Source: Streptomyces sp. ISL-11
GTDB taxonomy: Bacteria; Actinomycetota; Actinomycetes; Streptomycetales; Streptomycetaceae
Direction: 5' to 3'
DNA: 42,550 nt
NCBI RefSeq assembly: GCF_018614525.1
Contig: NZ_JAGGOL010000015.1
Location: 1-42,550 of the forward strand
Part shown: in pieces, positions 1-8,155 of the stretch
How the letters are laid out: each line of letters starts with the position of its first letter
Position numbering within the stretch: position 1 is the stretch's first letter
Made by a program: the position numbers and the translations under genes
The notes under the pieces: model-generated
What the model was told of the DNA's origin: nothing
The model's input: the letters and a program-made list of their open reading frames with translations, nothing else
Databases searched by the model: none

Positions 1-364
1 GCCGCTCGCCGGCGGGGGCGGCGGTGGCGGTCTCGCCGGCCGGGGCGCCCTGTTCCATGAGCCGGCGCAGGCACGCCCAGCGGGCGAGGGCGTAGAGCCA
101 GGCGCGGAGCTGCTCCTCGCCGGGGGCCCGGTCGGCGCGGCGCTCGGCGAGGGCGAGGATCTCGCCGAGGGCGGCGGTGGCGGCGTCGTGGTCGCACAGG
201 ACGGACAGGCAGTAGGTGAAGAGTCCGTCGGCGTACGGTTCGTACCGCACGGGCAGGCGCCGCACGAGCGTGTCCTGGTCGGTGCGGGCCGCGCGCGGCG
301 CGCCGCCCCGGTCACGGTGCGCGCCGGTGGCGTGCGTGGGGTGCTCGGGCCTGCTCGTCATCAT
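1..364 (-). CDS. Sigma-factor-like protein, partial (C-terminus outside the window)
   Basis: Only the first ~121 codons are present; the frame stays open to base 1. I start it at the ATG at 364-362 (a second ATG follows directly). After a charged, disordered first ~35 residues the protein reads like sigma-70 region 2: helices around YEPYADGLFTYCLSVL, then GEILALAERR, then LRAWLYALARWACLRRL, the pattern seen in ECF-type sigma factors, but without an obvious core-binding DAEDL-type motif. It could be a degenerate sigma factor or a larger protein with a sigma-like head; some Streptomyces relatives carry extra C-terminal domains (from memory). It is divergent from radA with a 164-bp shared upstream region. 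Coding pattern strongly GC3-biased, like its neighbours. Function not assigned. Confidence 0.7.
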   Translation of the reverse strand, partial: MMTSRPEHPTHATGAHRDRGGAPRAARTDQDTLVRRLPVRYEPYADGLFTYCLSVLCDHDAATAALGEILALAERRADRAPGEEQLRAWLYALARWACLRRLMEQGAPAGETATAAPAGER

Positions 365-498
365 CCCGGCGACGGTAGGCGGGCGACGGGGCCTCGCTCG
401 TGCTGCGGACGCATGTTTAACCCATTCGGGTGACCTTCTCGCTCATAAGGGGACAGGAGCCTCACGTTCCGCCCGAGGCGGTCCCGGTCGCGGCCCGT

Positions 499-528
499 TT
501 GTCAGTGGCCACGGCTACGGTGACCCCC
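499..528 (+). promoter_or_regulatory. PafBC/RecA-NDp-type promoter of radA
   Basis: TTGTCAGTG at 499-507, exactly 8 nt, then TACGGT at 516-521. This fits the DNA-damage promoter form TTGTCRGTG-N8-TAnnnT described in mycobacteria, where the PafBC regulator activates it and radA is among the targets (family knowledge). A start point about 7 nt after the -10 would fall at about 528-529, the radA ATG, so the mRNA would be leaderless; this agrees with the absence of a convincing Shine-Dalgarno. The match is seen directly; PafBC control is inferred. Confidence 0.75.
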
Positions 529-1986
529 ATGGCTGCCCGTACCTCCCGCCCGTCCGCCAAGGACCGGCCCTCCTACCGCTGCACCGAGTGCGGCTGGACC
601 ACGGCCAAGTGGCTCGGCCGCTGCCCCGAGTGCCAGGCGTGGGGCACGGTCGAGGAGTTCGGCACGCCCGCCGTCCGTACGACCGCGCCCGGCCGGGTCA
701 CCTCGGCCGCCCTGCCGATCGCGCAGGTGGACGGCCGCCAGGCCACCGCGCGCGGCACGGGCGTGCCCGAGCTGGACCGCGTGCTGGGCGGCGGTCTGGT
801 GCCGGGCGCCGTGGTGCTGCTCGCGGGCGAGCCCGGTGTCGGCAAGTCGACGCTGCTGCTGGACGTGGCCGCCAAGGCCGCCTCCGACGAGCACCGCACG
901 CTCTATGTGACGGGTGAGGAGTCCGCGAGCCAGGTCCGGATGCGGGCCGACCGCATCGGCGCCCTGTCCGACCACCTCTATCTGGCCGCCGAGACCGACC
1001 TGTCCGCCGTCCTCGGCCATCTGGACAGCGTCAAGCCCTCCCTGCTGATCATGGACTCCGTCCAGACCGTGGCCTCCCCCGAGATCGACGGCGCGCCGGG
1101 CGGGATGGCTCAGGTGCGCGAGGTCGCGGGCGCCCTGATCCGGGCCTCCAAGGAGCGCGGCATGGCCACGCTGCTGGTCGGCCACGTCACCAAGGACGGC
1201 GCGATCGCCGGTCCGCGCCTGCTGGAGCACCTGGTGGACGTGGTGCTGAGCTTCGAGGGCGACCGGCACGCCCGGCTGCGCCTGGTGCGCGGTGTGAAGA
1301 ACCGCTACGGCGCCACGGACGAGGTCGGCTGCTTCGAGCTGCACGACGAGGGCATCACCGGGCTGACCGACCCCAGCGGCCTGTTCCTGACCCGTCGCTC
1401 CGAGCCGGTGCCCGGCACCTGCCTGACGGTGACGCTGGAGGGCCGCCGGCCCCTGGTGGCCGAGGTGCAGGCGCTCACCGTCGACTCGCAGATCCCCTCG
1501 CCCCGCCGCACCACCTCGGGCCTGGAGACGTCACGGGTGTCGATGATGCTCGCGGTGCTGGAGCAGCGCGGCAAGATCAGCGCCCTGGGCAAGCGCGACA
1601 TCTACAGCGCCACGGTCGGCGGGGTGAAGCTCTCCGAGCCGGCCGCCGACCTGGCCATCGCGCTCGCCCTGGCCAGCGCCGCCAGCGACACCCCGCTGCC
1701 GAAGAACCTGGTGGCGATCGGCGAGGTGGGCCTGGCCGGCGAGGTGCGGCGCGTCACGGGCGTGCAGCGGCGGCTGGCCGAGGCGGCCCGGCTCGGGTTC
1801 ACGCACGCACTGGTGCCGGGCGACCCGGGGAAGGTGCCCAGCGGCATGCGGGTCCTGGAGGTCGCGGACATAGGCGAGGCGCTTCGAGTGCTGCCCAAGC
1901 GGGTACCCCGGGAGAACCGGCGCAGCGCCGGCGCGGCCGCACCGGCCGGGGGCGCCCTCTCCGATCCGGAAGAGAGCGCCCTTTAA
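529..1986 (+). CDS. radA: DNA repair protein RadA
   Basis: 485 aa, the usual RadA (Sms) length. RadA is a RecA-like ATPase that extends recombination intermediates by DnaB-type branch migration. Visible in order: N-terminal zinc ribbon C18-x2-C21 and C32-x2-C35; RecA-like core with Walker A GEPGVGKST at 100-108; the RadA signature KNRYG at 257-261; and a C-terminal Lon-protease-like P domain from about residue 325 (YSATVGGVKLSEPAADLAIA region). An upstream in-frame ATG at 430 would add 33 residues ahead of the zinc ribbon; I reject it because the promoter at 499-521 lies inside that extension. disA follows after 107 nt, a pairing common in Gram-positive bacteria, linking repair to DNA-integrity scanning. 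Confidence 0.95.
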   Translation: MAARTSRPSAKDRPSYRCTECGWTTAKWLGRCPECQAWGTVEEFGTPAVRTTAPGRVTSAALPIAQVDGRQATARGTGVPELDRVLGGGLVPGAVVLLAGEPGVGKSTLLLDVAAKAASDEHRTLYVTGEESASQVRMRADRIGALSDHLYLAAETDLSAVLGHLDSVKPSLLIMDSVQTVASPEIDGAPGGMAQVREVAGALIRASKERGMATLLVGHVTKDGAIAGPRLLEHLVDVVLSFEGDRHARLRLVRGVKNRYGATDEVGCFELHDEGITGLTDPSGLFLTRRSEPVPGTCLTVTLEGRRPLVAEVQALTVDSQIPSPRRTTSGLETSRVSMMLAVLEQRGKISALGKRDIYSATVGGVKLSEPAADLAIALALASAASDTPLPKNLVAIGEVGLAGEVRRVTGVQRRLAEAARLGFTHALVPGDPGKVPSGMRVLEVADIGEALRVLPKRVPRENRRSAGAAAPAGGALSDPEESAL

Positions 1987-2011
1987 TAGGCTGGGCGCCG
2001 GAATACGCCAG

Positions 2012-2089
2012 TAGACTTTGCCCTGGTCTCGCCCGTACGTACGGACAGCAGGGCGGCCGGCGGCAGCGTTGACCTTGCGACCGGAGGAG
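2012..2089 (+). promoter_or_regulatory. disA upstream region: possible -10, palindrome and ribosome binding site
   Basis: TAGACT at 2012-2017 is a plausible -10 hexamer, though no good -35 is visible. A perfect 12-bp palindrome CCGTACGTACGG lies at 2033-2044, downstream of it. GGAGGAG at 2083-2089 is a strong Shine-Dalgarno 4 nt before the GTG start. The palindrome could bind a dimeric regulator or be fortuitous; disA may also be read from the radA promoter. Confidence 0.4.
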
Positions 2090-2093
2090 TGCA

Positions 2094-3224
2094 GTGGCAG
2101 CCAACGACCGGGCATCGGGCCCCGGCAGGGCCGGGGGAAGCTCCGGTGGCTCCGGCGTCGACCTGATGCGCGCCTCGCTGAGCGCCGTCGCGCCCGGCAC
2201 GGCCCTGCGCGACGGCCTGGAGCGCATTCTTCGGGGAAACACCGGTGGACTGATCGTCCTCGGCATGGACAAGACCGTCGAGTCGATGTGCACCGGCGGC
2301 TTCGTCCTCGACGTGGAGTTCACCGCCACCCGGCTGCGCGAGCTGTGCAAGCTGGACGGCGCGCTGATCCTCGACAAGGACATCACCAAGATCGTGCGGG
2401 CGGGCGTCCAGCTGCTGCCGGACGCCTCGATCCCCACCGAGGAGACCGGCACCCGTCACCGCACGGCGCAGCGGGTCTCCATCCAGTGCGGGTTCCCCGT
2501 GGTGTCGGTCAGCCAGTCGATGCGGCTGATCGCGCTGTACGTGGGCGGTGAGCGGCGCGTGCTGGAGGAGTCGGGCGCGATCCTCTCCCGTGCCAACCAG
2601 GCGCTGGCCACCCTGGAGCGCTACAAGCTCCGCCTCGACGAGGTCGCCGGCACGCTGTCGGCCCTGGAGATCGAGGACCTGGTGACCGTCCGCGACGTCA
2701 CCGCGGTCTCGCAGCGGCTGGAGATGGTGCGCCGGATCGCCACGGAGATCGCGGAGTACGTCGTCGAGCTGGGCACGGACGGCCGTCTCCTCACCCTCCA
2801 GCTGGACGAGCTGATCGCGGGTGTCGAGCCGGAGCGCGACCTGGTCGTGCGGGACTACGTCCCCGAGCCGACCGCCAAGCGCACCCGCACGGTCCCCGAG
2901 GCGCTGTCGGAGCTGGACTCCCTCACCCACGCGGAGCTGCTGGAGCTGCCCATCGTCGCGCGGGCCCTGGGGTACAGCGGCTCGCCGGAGACGCTGGACT
3001 CCGCGGTGTCCCCGCGCGGTTACCGTCTGCTGGCCAAGGTGCCGCGCCTGCCGGGCGCGATCATCGAGCGGCTGGTGGACCACTTCGGCGGGCTGCAGAA
3101 GCTGCTCGCCGCGAGCGTGGACGACCTGCAGACGGTCGACGGTGTGGGCGAGGCCCGCGCGCGCTCGGTCCGCGAGGGGCTCTCGCGGCTGGCGGAGTCG
3201 TCGATCCTGGAGCGGTACGTCTAG
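2094..3224 (+). CDS. disA: DNA integrity scanning diadenylate cyclase DisA
   Basis: 376 aa, GTG start behind GGAGGAG. DisA condenses two ATP into cyclic di-AMP and pauses on branched DNA. The N-terminal DAC domain is complete: catalytic DGA at 88-90 and RHRT at 121-124 in the context [12 protein letters not shown] linker of long helices follows (about 150-300), and the C-terminus has a helix-hairpin-helix DNA-binding domain ([19 protein letters not shown], about 343-361). Both catalytic motifs are intact, so the enzyme should be active. RadA, encoded just upstream, is reported to inhibit DisA in Bacillus and mycobacteria (family knowledge). In Streptomyces c-di-AMP affects osmotic balance and, through ydaO-type riboswitches, cell-wall hydrolases. 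Confidence 0.95.
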   Translation: MAANDRASGPGRAGGSSGGSGVDLMRASLSAVAPGTALRDGLERILRGNTGGLIVLGMDKTVESMCTGGFVLDVEFTATRLRELCKLDGALILDKDITKIVRAGVQLLPDASIPTEETGTRHRTAQRVSIQCGFPVVSVSQSMRLIALYVGGERRVLEESGAILSRANQALATLERYKLRLDEVAGTLSALEIEDLVTVRDVTAVSQRLEMVRRIATEIAEYVVELGTDGRLLTLQLDELIAGVEPERDLVVRDYVPEPTAKRTRTVPEALSELDSLTHAELLELPIVARALGYSGSPETLDSAVSPRGYRLLAKVPRLPGAIIERLVDHFGGLQKLLAASVDDLQTVDGVGEARARSVREGLSRLAESSILERYV

Positions 3225-3281
3225 CCGGGTGCGGCTTGGCGGGTACGGCTAGCCGGGTACGGCTCGGCGGGTACGGCTCGG
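3225..3281 (+). repeat. Short degenerate tandem repeat abutting the disA stop
   Basis: Four 13-15 bp units of the form ccGGGTaCGGCTcGG (3225-3239, 3240-3252, 3253-3267, 3268-3281) begin directly after the disA stop codon. The unit resembles the last disA codons plus stop (GGTACGTCTAGCCGGG), which suggests slippage duplication of the gene end. Confidence 0.6.
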
Positions 3282-3435
3282 CGCTGTCCGGCAGGTCTTC
3301 GGCTGCGGGCCGGCTTTGCCGCCTGCGGCGGCGGGCGCCCTGCGGGCGCGTCCTCAAGCGCCGGACGGGCTTGATTGTGGCTGGGCTCGGCCGATTTCAG
3401 ATCGTCCGGCGCGTGAGGACACCGCCGCGCAGCGG
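3282..3435. repeat. Dispersed modular palindromic repeat, copy R1
   Basis: Shares with R2 and R3 the run GCTGCGGGCC, then TTTGCCGCCTGCGGCGGC, GCGCCCTGCGGGCGC and TCCTCAA, then an inner inverted pair (GCGCCGGACG with CGTCCGGCGC), and ends with GAGGACACCGCCGCGCAGCGG-like sequence (about 3415-3435). Strongly self-complementary; no ORF of its own. It sits between the disA 3' end and the convergent gene at 3503 and may act as a terminator. See copies at 21215, 22186 and 42495. Confidence 0.75.
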
Positions 3436-3502
3436 ACCGCACGGCATAGCGGGTCCCGAGGGTTCACGAGTGAGGGGCGGCCCCCAGGGCCGCCCCTCCA
3501 CT

Positions 3503-4333
3503 TCATTTCTCCAGGGAGAATTCCAGCCGCTCCGTCACGCCCGCGATCTTGACCTCGACCCGGTAAGTGCCGGCGCCCGCCGCGGTGTCGCCGGACGGCG
3601 TGGCGCACTGCGGGGCGCTGCGCTTGCGGTCCCACTCCACCGTGCGCTTGGTCTCGCCCGAGCCGGGCAGCTCCACCAGCACGGCGCCCGCGCCGCGGGC
3701 GCAGTCGTCGGAGGACCAGACGTGGTCGTCACCGCTGGTGATCTTGAGGATGGCCGCGGTCGCGCCGAGGTTCACCTTGCAGGCGCTGCCACCGGTGTTC
3801 TTGACGACGACCTCGAACTTCGGCTTCTCGTCGGGCGCGTAGGCGTTCTTGACGCTGCGGAGCTCCACGCGTACGGAACCTGACGCGCAGTCGGGCAGCT
3901 TGGACCCGGCCGGGACCGTCTTGCTGTCCCCCGTGCCCAGCGCGCCGCCGCCGGAGCCGCCCGTACCGCTGCCGCCGCTGCCGGCACCACCGCTGCCGCC
4001 CGCGCCCGAGTGGTCGCCGCCGGAGCCGCCCGAGCCGCCGGAACCGCCGGTGCCTCCGCCGCCCGTGCCGCCGGTGCCCGAATCACCCCGTCCGCCCGGC
4101 CGTTGGCTGTAGTGCGGGCCCGATGGCACCGGGCCGGGGGTGATGGTGGTGTCACCCGGGCCCTTGCCGTCCGAGCCCTTGCCCTGGTCCCCGCCGGAGC
4201 CGCCGTCACCCCCAAGGGTGACGAACCACAACCCCAACAGGATGAGAAGGCCGAGCAGGCCAAGTGCGACTGCCCTCCGCCGCCAGTAGATGGAGGAGGG
4301 AAGCGGCCCGATCGGATTGCGCAGTGATCCCAC
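3503..4333 (-). CDS. Membrane-anchored protein with long Gly-rich linker and extracellular domain
   Basis: 276 aa, GTG start; no strong ribosome binding site. Residues 1-19 are basic cytoplasmic sequence (YWRRR), residues 20-39 form one hydrophobic segment, then about 100 residues of Gly/Ser/Thr repeats (GGTGGSGGSGG type), then a C-terminal domain from about 150 with two Cys and an Ig/CARDB-like beta pattern (KFEVVVKNTGGSACKVNLGA; TYRVEVKIAGVTERLEFSL). The layout suggests a type II membrane protein that holds a beta-sandwich domain away from the membrane, perhaps through the peptidoglycan. I do not recognise a named family; a DUF4232-like fold is possible. Convergent with disA. Confidence 0.85.
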   Translation of the reverse strand: MGSLRNPIGPLPSSIYWRRRAVALGLLGLLILLGLWFVTLGGDGGSGGDQGKGSDGKGPGDTTITPGPVPSGPHYSQRPGGRGDSGTGGTGGGGTGGSGGSGGSGGDHSGAGGSGGAGSGGSGTGGSGGGALGTGDSKTVPAGSKLPDCASGSVRVELRSVKNAYAPDEKPKFEVVVKNTGGSACKVNLGATAAILKITSGDDHVWSSDDCARGAGAVLVELPGSGETKRTVEWDRKRSAPQCATPSGDTAAGAGTYRVEVKIAGVTERLEFSLEK

Positions 4334-4458
4334 GCGAAGACTCTACGAGAGATCTGCCAGGGCACCAGCCCATACCCGCCGCATGGGTGCCTACTTTTCT
4401 CATCATCTGCCCGCACCGGCAGGGCCCGAAGTTGTCGACACCTGACGAGAGTCAGGGC

Positions 4459-4956
4459 TTACACATGCCGATCGCCCATCTGGCGCGTCCATTCGGTCTT
4501 ATGGCCGAAACCTTGCCCGTTGTCGGTCAGCCGCAGCCAGTCCGGGCGCAGCTCCCACAGGTCGGTGCGTTCCATCGCGCGGCGCAGGCGGTCGTCGCGC
4601 TCGACGTACGGGTAGCGGGCGGCGTACGCGGGCCAGGCGATCTCGCGCTCCGCGCCCTCCAGCCGGCGGCAGACGCCCCGGCCCTGAATCCCCGTCAGGG
4701 CGGTCCATTCCTGGCCGTCGCGCTGTGCGGTGAACGCGGCCCGGCCGTCACCCGCGAGGAGGGCGCGGCCGTGGCGGGTGGTGACCGAGGTGACGAAGAG
4801 CAGGGCGGGGTCGCCCGCGGAGTCGGCCGGCGCGTAGAGCACGGCGCACGCCTGCGGCCCGTCGTCGTCGGCGTAGGCCAGGGTCATGGTGGTGTGCGCG
4901 CCGAGGGCGGCGAGGATCTCGCCCGGCGGCCGCGGCTGCGTCCGGTTCTCGCTCAT
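4459..4956 (-). CDS. Pyridoxamine 5'-phosphate oxidase-like flavin-binding family protein
   Basis: 165 aa. The pattern ILAALGAHTTMTLAYADDDG, ALLFVTSVTTRHGRALL, AAFTAQRDGQEWTALTGIQG and C-terminal WLRLTDNGQGFGHKTEW matches the split-barrel PNPOx/FMN-binding superfamily, closest in form to the YhbP type. Such proteins bind FMN, F420 or heme; the substrate cannot be read from sequence. Single gene, divergent from mutY with 137 bp between starts; no operon partner. Confidence 0.8.
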   Translation of the reverse strand: MSENRTQPRPPGEILAALGAHTTMTLAYADDDGPQACAVLYAPADSAGDPALLFVTSVTTRHGRALLAGDGRAAFTAQRDGQEWTALTGIQGRGVCRRLEGAEREIAWPAYAARYPYVERDDRLRRAMERTDLWELRPDWLRLTDNGQGFGHKTEWTRQMGDRHV

Positions 4957-5093
4957 GGGCCCATTCCACTCCCCCGGGGTCGCGGGGGACCACTCCGGGT
5001 GGCCCCCCGCGCACCGCCGCCCTGGCGAAAGTCCGACGCCCGGGGCCCGGCGCGTTTCGCGGTGCCGGACGACCGTGTCAGGATCGGAAGGCC

Positions 5094-5999
5094 ATGACTG
5101 CCATGACTGCCGCCTCGCCCGGAACCCCCGCCGTCCTGCACGACCCGGTCATCGACTGGTTCGGCGCGCACGCCCGTGACCTCCCCTGGCGCCGCCCGGA
5201 GGCGGGCGCGTGGGGGGTGATGGTCAGCGAGTTCATGCTCCAGCAGACGCCGGTCAGCCGGGTGCTGCCGGTGTACGAGCAGTGGCTGGCCCGCTGGCCG
5301 CGCCCGGCCGCGCTCGCCGCCGAGCCGCCCGGTGAGGCGGTCCGCGCCTGGGGCCGGCTCGGTTACCCGCGGCGCGCGCTGCGGCTGCACGCCGCCGCGT
5401 CGGCGATCACCGAACTGCACGGCGGCGAGGTGCCGGACGATCACGCCAAGCTCCTCGCGCTGCCGGGCGTCGGCGAGTACACGGCGGCGGCCGTGGCCTC
5501 CTTCGCGTACGGGCAGCGGCACGCGGTCCTCGACACCAACGTCCGCCGGGTCTTCGCGCGCGCCGTGAGCGGCGCCCAGTACCCGCCGAACGCCACCACC
5601 GCCGCCGAGCGGAAGCTGGCCCGCACGCTGCTGCCCGAGAGCGAGCCGGTGGCCGCCCGCTGGGCCGCCGCGACCATGGAGCTGGGCGCGCTGGTCTGCA
5701 CGGCCCGCACGCCCGACTGCGCGCGCTGCCCGATCGCGGGCCACTGCGCGTGGCGGGCGGCCGGGTCACCGGCGCACGACGGACCGCCGCGCCGCGGCCA
5801 GACGTACGCCGGTACGGACCGCCAGGTGCGCGGCAAGCTGCTGGCGGTGCTGCGCGAGGCGGTCGAGCCGGTGCCGCAGGCCGCGCTGGACGCGGTGTGG
5901 GACGAGCCGGTGCAGCGGGCGCGCGCGCTGGACGGTCTGGTCGCCGACGGCCTGGTGGAGCCGCTGGAGGACGGCCGGTACCGGCTGCCGCTCACATAG
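5094..5999 (+). CDS. mutY: Adenine DNA glycosylase MutY
   Basis: 301 aa; ATG preceded by GGAAGG with 4-nt spacing (an in-frame ATG follows 9 nt later). Removes adenine mispaired with 8-oxoguanine. Catalytic Glu46 sits in SEFMLQQT, the HhH in LPGVGEYTAAAV and catalytic Asp147 in VLDTNVRR. The 4Fe-4S ligands are C202-x6-C209-x2-C212-x5-C218. The C-terminal part after about 240 is short compared with E. coli MutY (350 aa), so the NUDIX-like 8-oxoG recognition domain is reduced, as is usual in actinobacteria. A hairpin directly follows the stop codon. Confidence 0.93.
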   Translation: MTAMTAASPGTPAVLHDPVIDWFGAHARDLPWRRPEAGAWGVMVSEFMLQQTPVSRVLPVYEQWLARWPRPAALAAEPPGEAVRAWGRLGYPRRALRLHAAASAITELHGGEVPDDHAKLLALPGVGEYTAAAVASFAYGQRHAVLDTNVRRVFARAVSGAQYPPNATTAAERKLARTLLPESEPVAARWAAATMELGALVCTARTPDCARCPIAGHCAWRAAGSPAHDGPPRRGQTYAGTDRQVRGKLLAVLREAVEPVPQAALDAVWDEPVQRARALDGLVADGLVEPLEDGRYRLPLT

Positions 6000-6002
6000 C
6001 GG

Positions 6003-6050
6003 TGATGAAGTGAAGGCGCAGGACCCCCTTTGCGCCCCATTTCTTCATCA
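6003..6050 (+). terminator. Hairpin after mutY, ahead of sigE
   Basis: TGATGAAG (6003-6010) pairs with CTTCATCA (6043-6050), and inside it GGCGCA (6015-6020) pairs with TGCGCC (6031-6036). There is no long T tract, only TTT after the stem, so termination may be partial. It separates mutY from the sigE promoter region (about 6051-6203), which must hold the CseB-controlled promoter but in which I cannot fix -35/-10 boxes with confidence. Confidence 0.55.
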
Positions 6051-6203
6051 TTTCGGGTTCGCTGTTACACAACCTATGGACAGCTGTGCTCCAGCCGAAG
6101 GGCTGCTGCACATCGCGTCGCAACAGCGCCTCCGTAGCGTCCTACCCGTGCTGGAGGACCACCAGCGTGACGCGGGGAATGCAAGCGGAATGGAGGCTGC
6201 GAG

Positions 6204-6752
6204 ATGGCCAGCAGCGGCAAGGTTCTGGACTTCGAAGAGTACGTGCGCAACCGTCAGGACGCCCTCCTGCGCAGCGCCCGCCGTCTCGTTCCGGACCCCA
6301 TCGACGCGCAGGACCTCCTCCAGACCGCCCTGGTGCGCACCTACGGCCGCTGGGAAGGCATAGCGGACAAGTCGCTGGCGGACGCCTACCTCCGCCGTGT
6401 CATGATCAACACTCGTACTGAGTGGTGGCGTGCCCGTAAGCTCGATGAGGTACCCACCGAGCAGCTCCCCGACGCGAGCGTCGAGGACGGCACCGAGCAG
6501 CACGCCGACCGCGCCCTGCTGATGGACATCCTCGGAGTCCTGGCACCCAAGCAGCGCAGCGTCGTCGTACTGCGACACTGGGAGCAGATGAGCACCGAGG
6601 AGACCGCGGAGGCGCTCGGCATGTCCACCGGCACGGTCAAGAGCACGCTGCACCGGGCGCTCGCCCGGCTGCGTCAGGAGCTGGAGAGCCGAGACCTGGA
6701 CTTCCACGCCCTTGAGCGCAACGAGCGGGGGCAGGAACGGTGCGCAGCCTGA
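6204..6752 (+). CDS. sigE: ECF RNA polymerase sigma factor SigE (envelope stress)
   Basis: 182 aa, ATG with GGAGG at 6192-6196. Region 2 runs through DAQDLLQTALVRTYGRW, with the -10 recognition helix around YLRRVMINTRTEWWRARK; region 4 is LAPKQRSVVVLRHWEQMSTE plus the HTH ALGMSTGTVKSTLHRAL. Identified as S. coelicolor-type SigE from this sequence pattern and because cseA, cseB and cseC follow in the known order. SigE directs transcription of cell-wall genes when the envelope is damaged, e.g. by glycopeptides. Its operon is activated by phosphorylated CseB rather than by an anti-sigma factor. The stop overlaps the cseA GTG by 13 nt, so the two are translationally coupled. Confidence 0.95.
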   Translation: MASSGKVLDFEEYVRNRQDALLRSARRLVPDPIDAQDLLQTALVRTYGRWEGIADKSLADAYLRRVMINTRTEWWRARKLDEVPTEQLPDASVEDGTEQHADRALLMDILGVLAPKQRSVVVLRHWEQMSTEETAEALGMSTGTVKSTLHRALARLRQELESRDLDFHALERNERGQERCAA

Positions 6753-7399
6753 AAAAGGCGGCTCCTGGAAGGCCGGCACTGATCACCGGCGGCACGGTCA
6801 CAGCGATGGCCGCGGCCGCCGGTCTTCTGCTTGCCGGATGCGACGCGGGCAGCGAGGGCGTGCGCAAGGAGGGCACCGCGCAGAACCAGTCCGCGGCGAA
6901 GCCGTCCCGGATGCCCTCGGCCTCGGCCATACCGGCGCAGCAGAAGGTCGACGCCGTCAAGCTGATCAAGAGCGATCCCAAGGTCGGCGAGCAGGTCAAG
7001 AAGAACCTGAAGCCGTGCTCGAAGAACGACTACCCGGTCGACGTGATCTACGGCCAGCTCACCGGCGGCTCCCGCAACGACGTCGTGATCAACGTCATGA
7101 CGTGCAGCGATTCCTTCGGTGTCGGCGCTTATGTGTACCGTGCCAAGGGCGACTCGTACGAGAACGTGTTCTCGGCCGAGCAGCCGCCCGTCTACGCCGA
7201 CATCGACCGCCGCGAGCTGCAGGTCACCAAGCAGGTCTACGGTCCCGGTGACGCGGCGTGCTGCGCGTCGGGCGAGGATGTCATGACGTACCACTGGTCG
7301 GACGACGAGTTCCGCGAGACCGGTCGTACGCACACCGACTTCAGCAAGGTCGGCAACAACGACAAGGGTGAACTCCCGAGCGTGGGAACGGAGGGCTGA
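6740..7399 (+). CDS. cseA: CseA lipoprotein, negative modulator of the sigE signal system
   Basis: 219 aa from a GTG inside the end of sigE. Signal peptide with lipobox LLAGC, lipidated Cys34, then a Ser/Ala/Gln-rich tether. The mature domain carries four more Cys (CSKNDYP, TCSD and the adjacent pair in DAACCASG), which suggests one or two disulfides outside the membrane. In S. coelicolor, loss of CseA raises sigE expression, so the protein is thought to dampen CseC signalling (family knowledge). Followed by cseB after 7 nt. Confidence 0.9.
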   Translation: MRSLKKAAPGRPALITGGTVTAMAAAAGLLLAGCDAGSEGVRKEGTAQNQSAAKPSRMPSASAIPAQQKVDAVKLIKSDPKVGEQVKKNLKPCSKNDYPVDVIYGQLTGGSRNDVVINVMTCSDSFGVGAYVYRAKGDSYENVFSAEQPPVYADIDRRELQVTKQVYGPGDAACCASGEDVMTYHWSDDEFRETGRTHTDFSKVGNNDKGELPSVGTEG

Positions 7400-7406
7400 G
7401 AGCGGC

Positions 7407-8114
7407 GTGGCCGATACGCATGTGCTCTTCGTCGAGGACGACGACGTGATCCGCGAGGCGACCCAGCTGGCGCTGGAGCGCGACGGCTTCGAGGTGACCG
7501 CGGTACCGGACGGGCTGCTGGGGCTGGAGAGGTTCCGGGCCCGCAGACCCGACATCGCGCTGCTCGACGTCATGGTCCCCGGCCTGGACGGCGTCAGCCT
7601 GTGCCGCCGGATCCGCGACGAGTCGACCGTCCCCGTGATCATGCTGTCCGCGCGGGCGGACTCCATCGACGTCGTGCTCGGCCTGGAGGCCGGCGCGGAC
7701 GACTACGTCACCAAGCCCTTCGACGGCGCCGTGCTCGTCGCCCGGATACGGGCCGTGCTGCGCCGCTTCGGGCACGCCAGCGGGCCGAACGGCACGGGCG
7801 CGGCCGACGAGCCGGAGCCGCTGGAGGGCGGGGTGCTGCGCTTCGGCGACCTGGAGGTCGACACGGAGGGCATGGAGGTCCGCAAGGCGGGCGAGCCCGT
7901 GGCCCTCACCCCGACGGAGATGCGGCTGCTGCTGGAGTTCTCGGCGGCGCCCGGCACCGTGCTCTCCCGCGACCGGCTCCTGGAGCGGGTGTGGGACTAC
8001 GGCTGGGGCGGCGACACCCGCGTCGTGGACGTCCACGTCCAGCGGCTGCGCGGCAAGATCGGCCAGGACCGGATCGAGACCGTGCGCGGCTTCGGTTACA
8101 AGCTCAGAGGCTGA
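7407..8114 (+). CDS. cseB: Response regulator CseB (OmpR/PhoB family)
   Basis: 235 aa from the GTG at 7407. An in-frame ATG at 7368 would overlap the cseA coding region and add 13 unrelated residues, so I reject it; GGAGGG at 7390-7395 supports the later start. Receiver domain: acidic pocket EDDD at 10-13, phosphoacceptor Asp54 in LLDVMVPG, Lys in the YVTKPF motif. The C-terminal winged helix ends in RVVDVHVQRLRGKIG and IETVRGFGYKLRG, typical of the OmpR family. It activates the sigE promoter upstream when phosphorylated by CseC. Confidence 0.95.
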   Translation: MADTHVLFVEDDDVIREATQLALERDGFEVTAVPDGLLGLERFRARRPDIALLDVMVPGLDGVSLCRRIRDESTVPVIMLSARADSIDVVLGLEAGADDYVTKPFDGAVLVARIRAVLRRFGHASGPNGTGAADEPEPLEGGVLRFGDLEVDTEGMEVRKAGEPVALTPTEMRLLLEFSAAPGTVLSRDRLLERVWDYGWGGDTRVVDVHVQRLRGKIGQDRIETVRGFGYKLRG

Positions 8115-8155
8115 GCTCCCGATGGTGACCCACCGAGATCCCTCGTGGTGACGCT

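Noticed and set aside
430..528. Upstream start for RadA
   Set aside because: Adds 33 unrelated residues and would place the promoter inside the gene.
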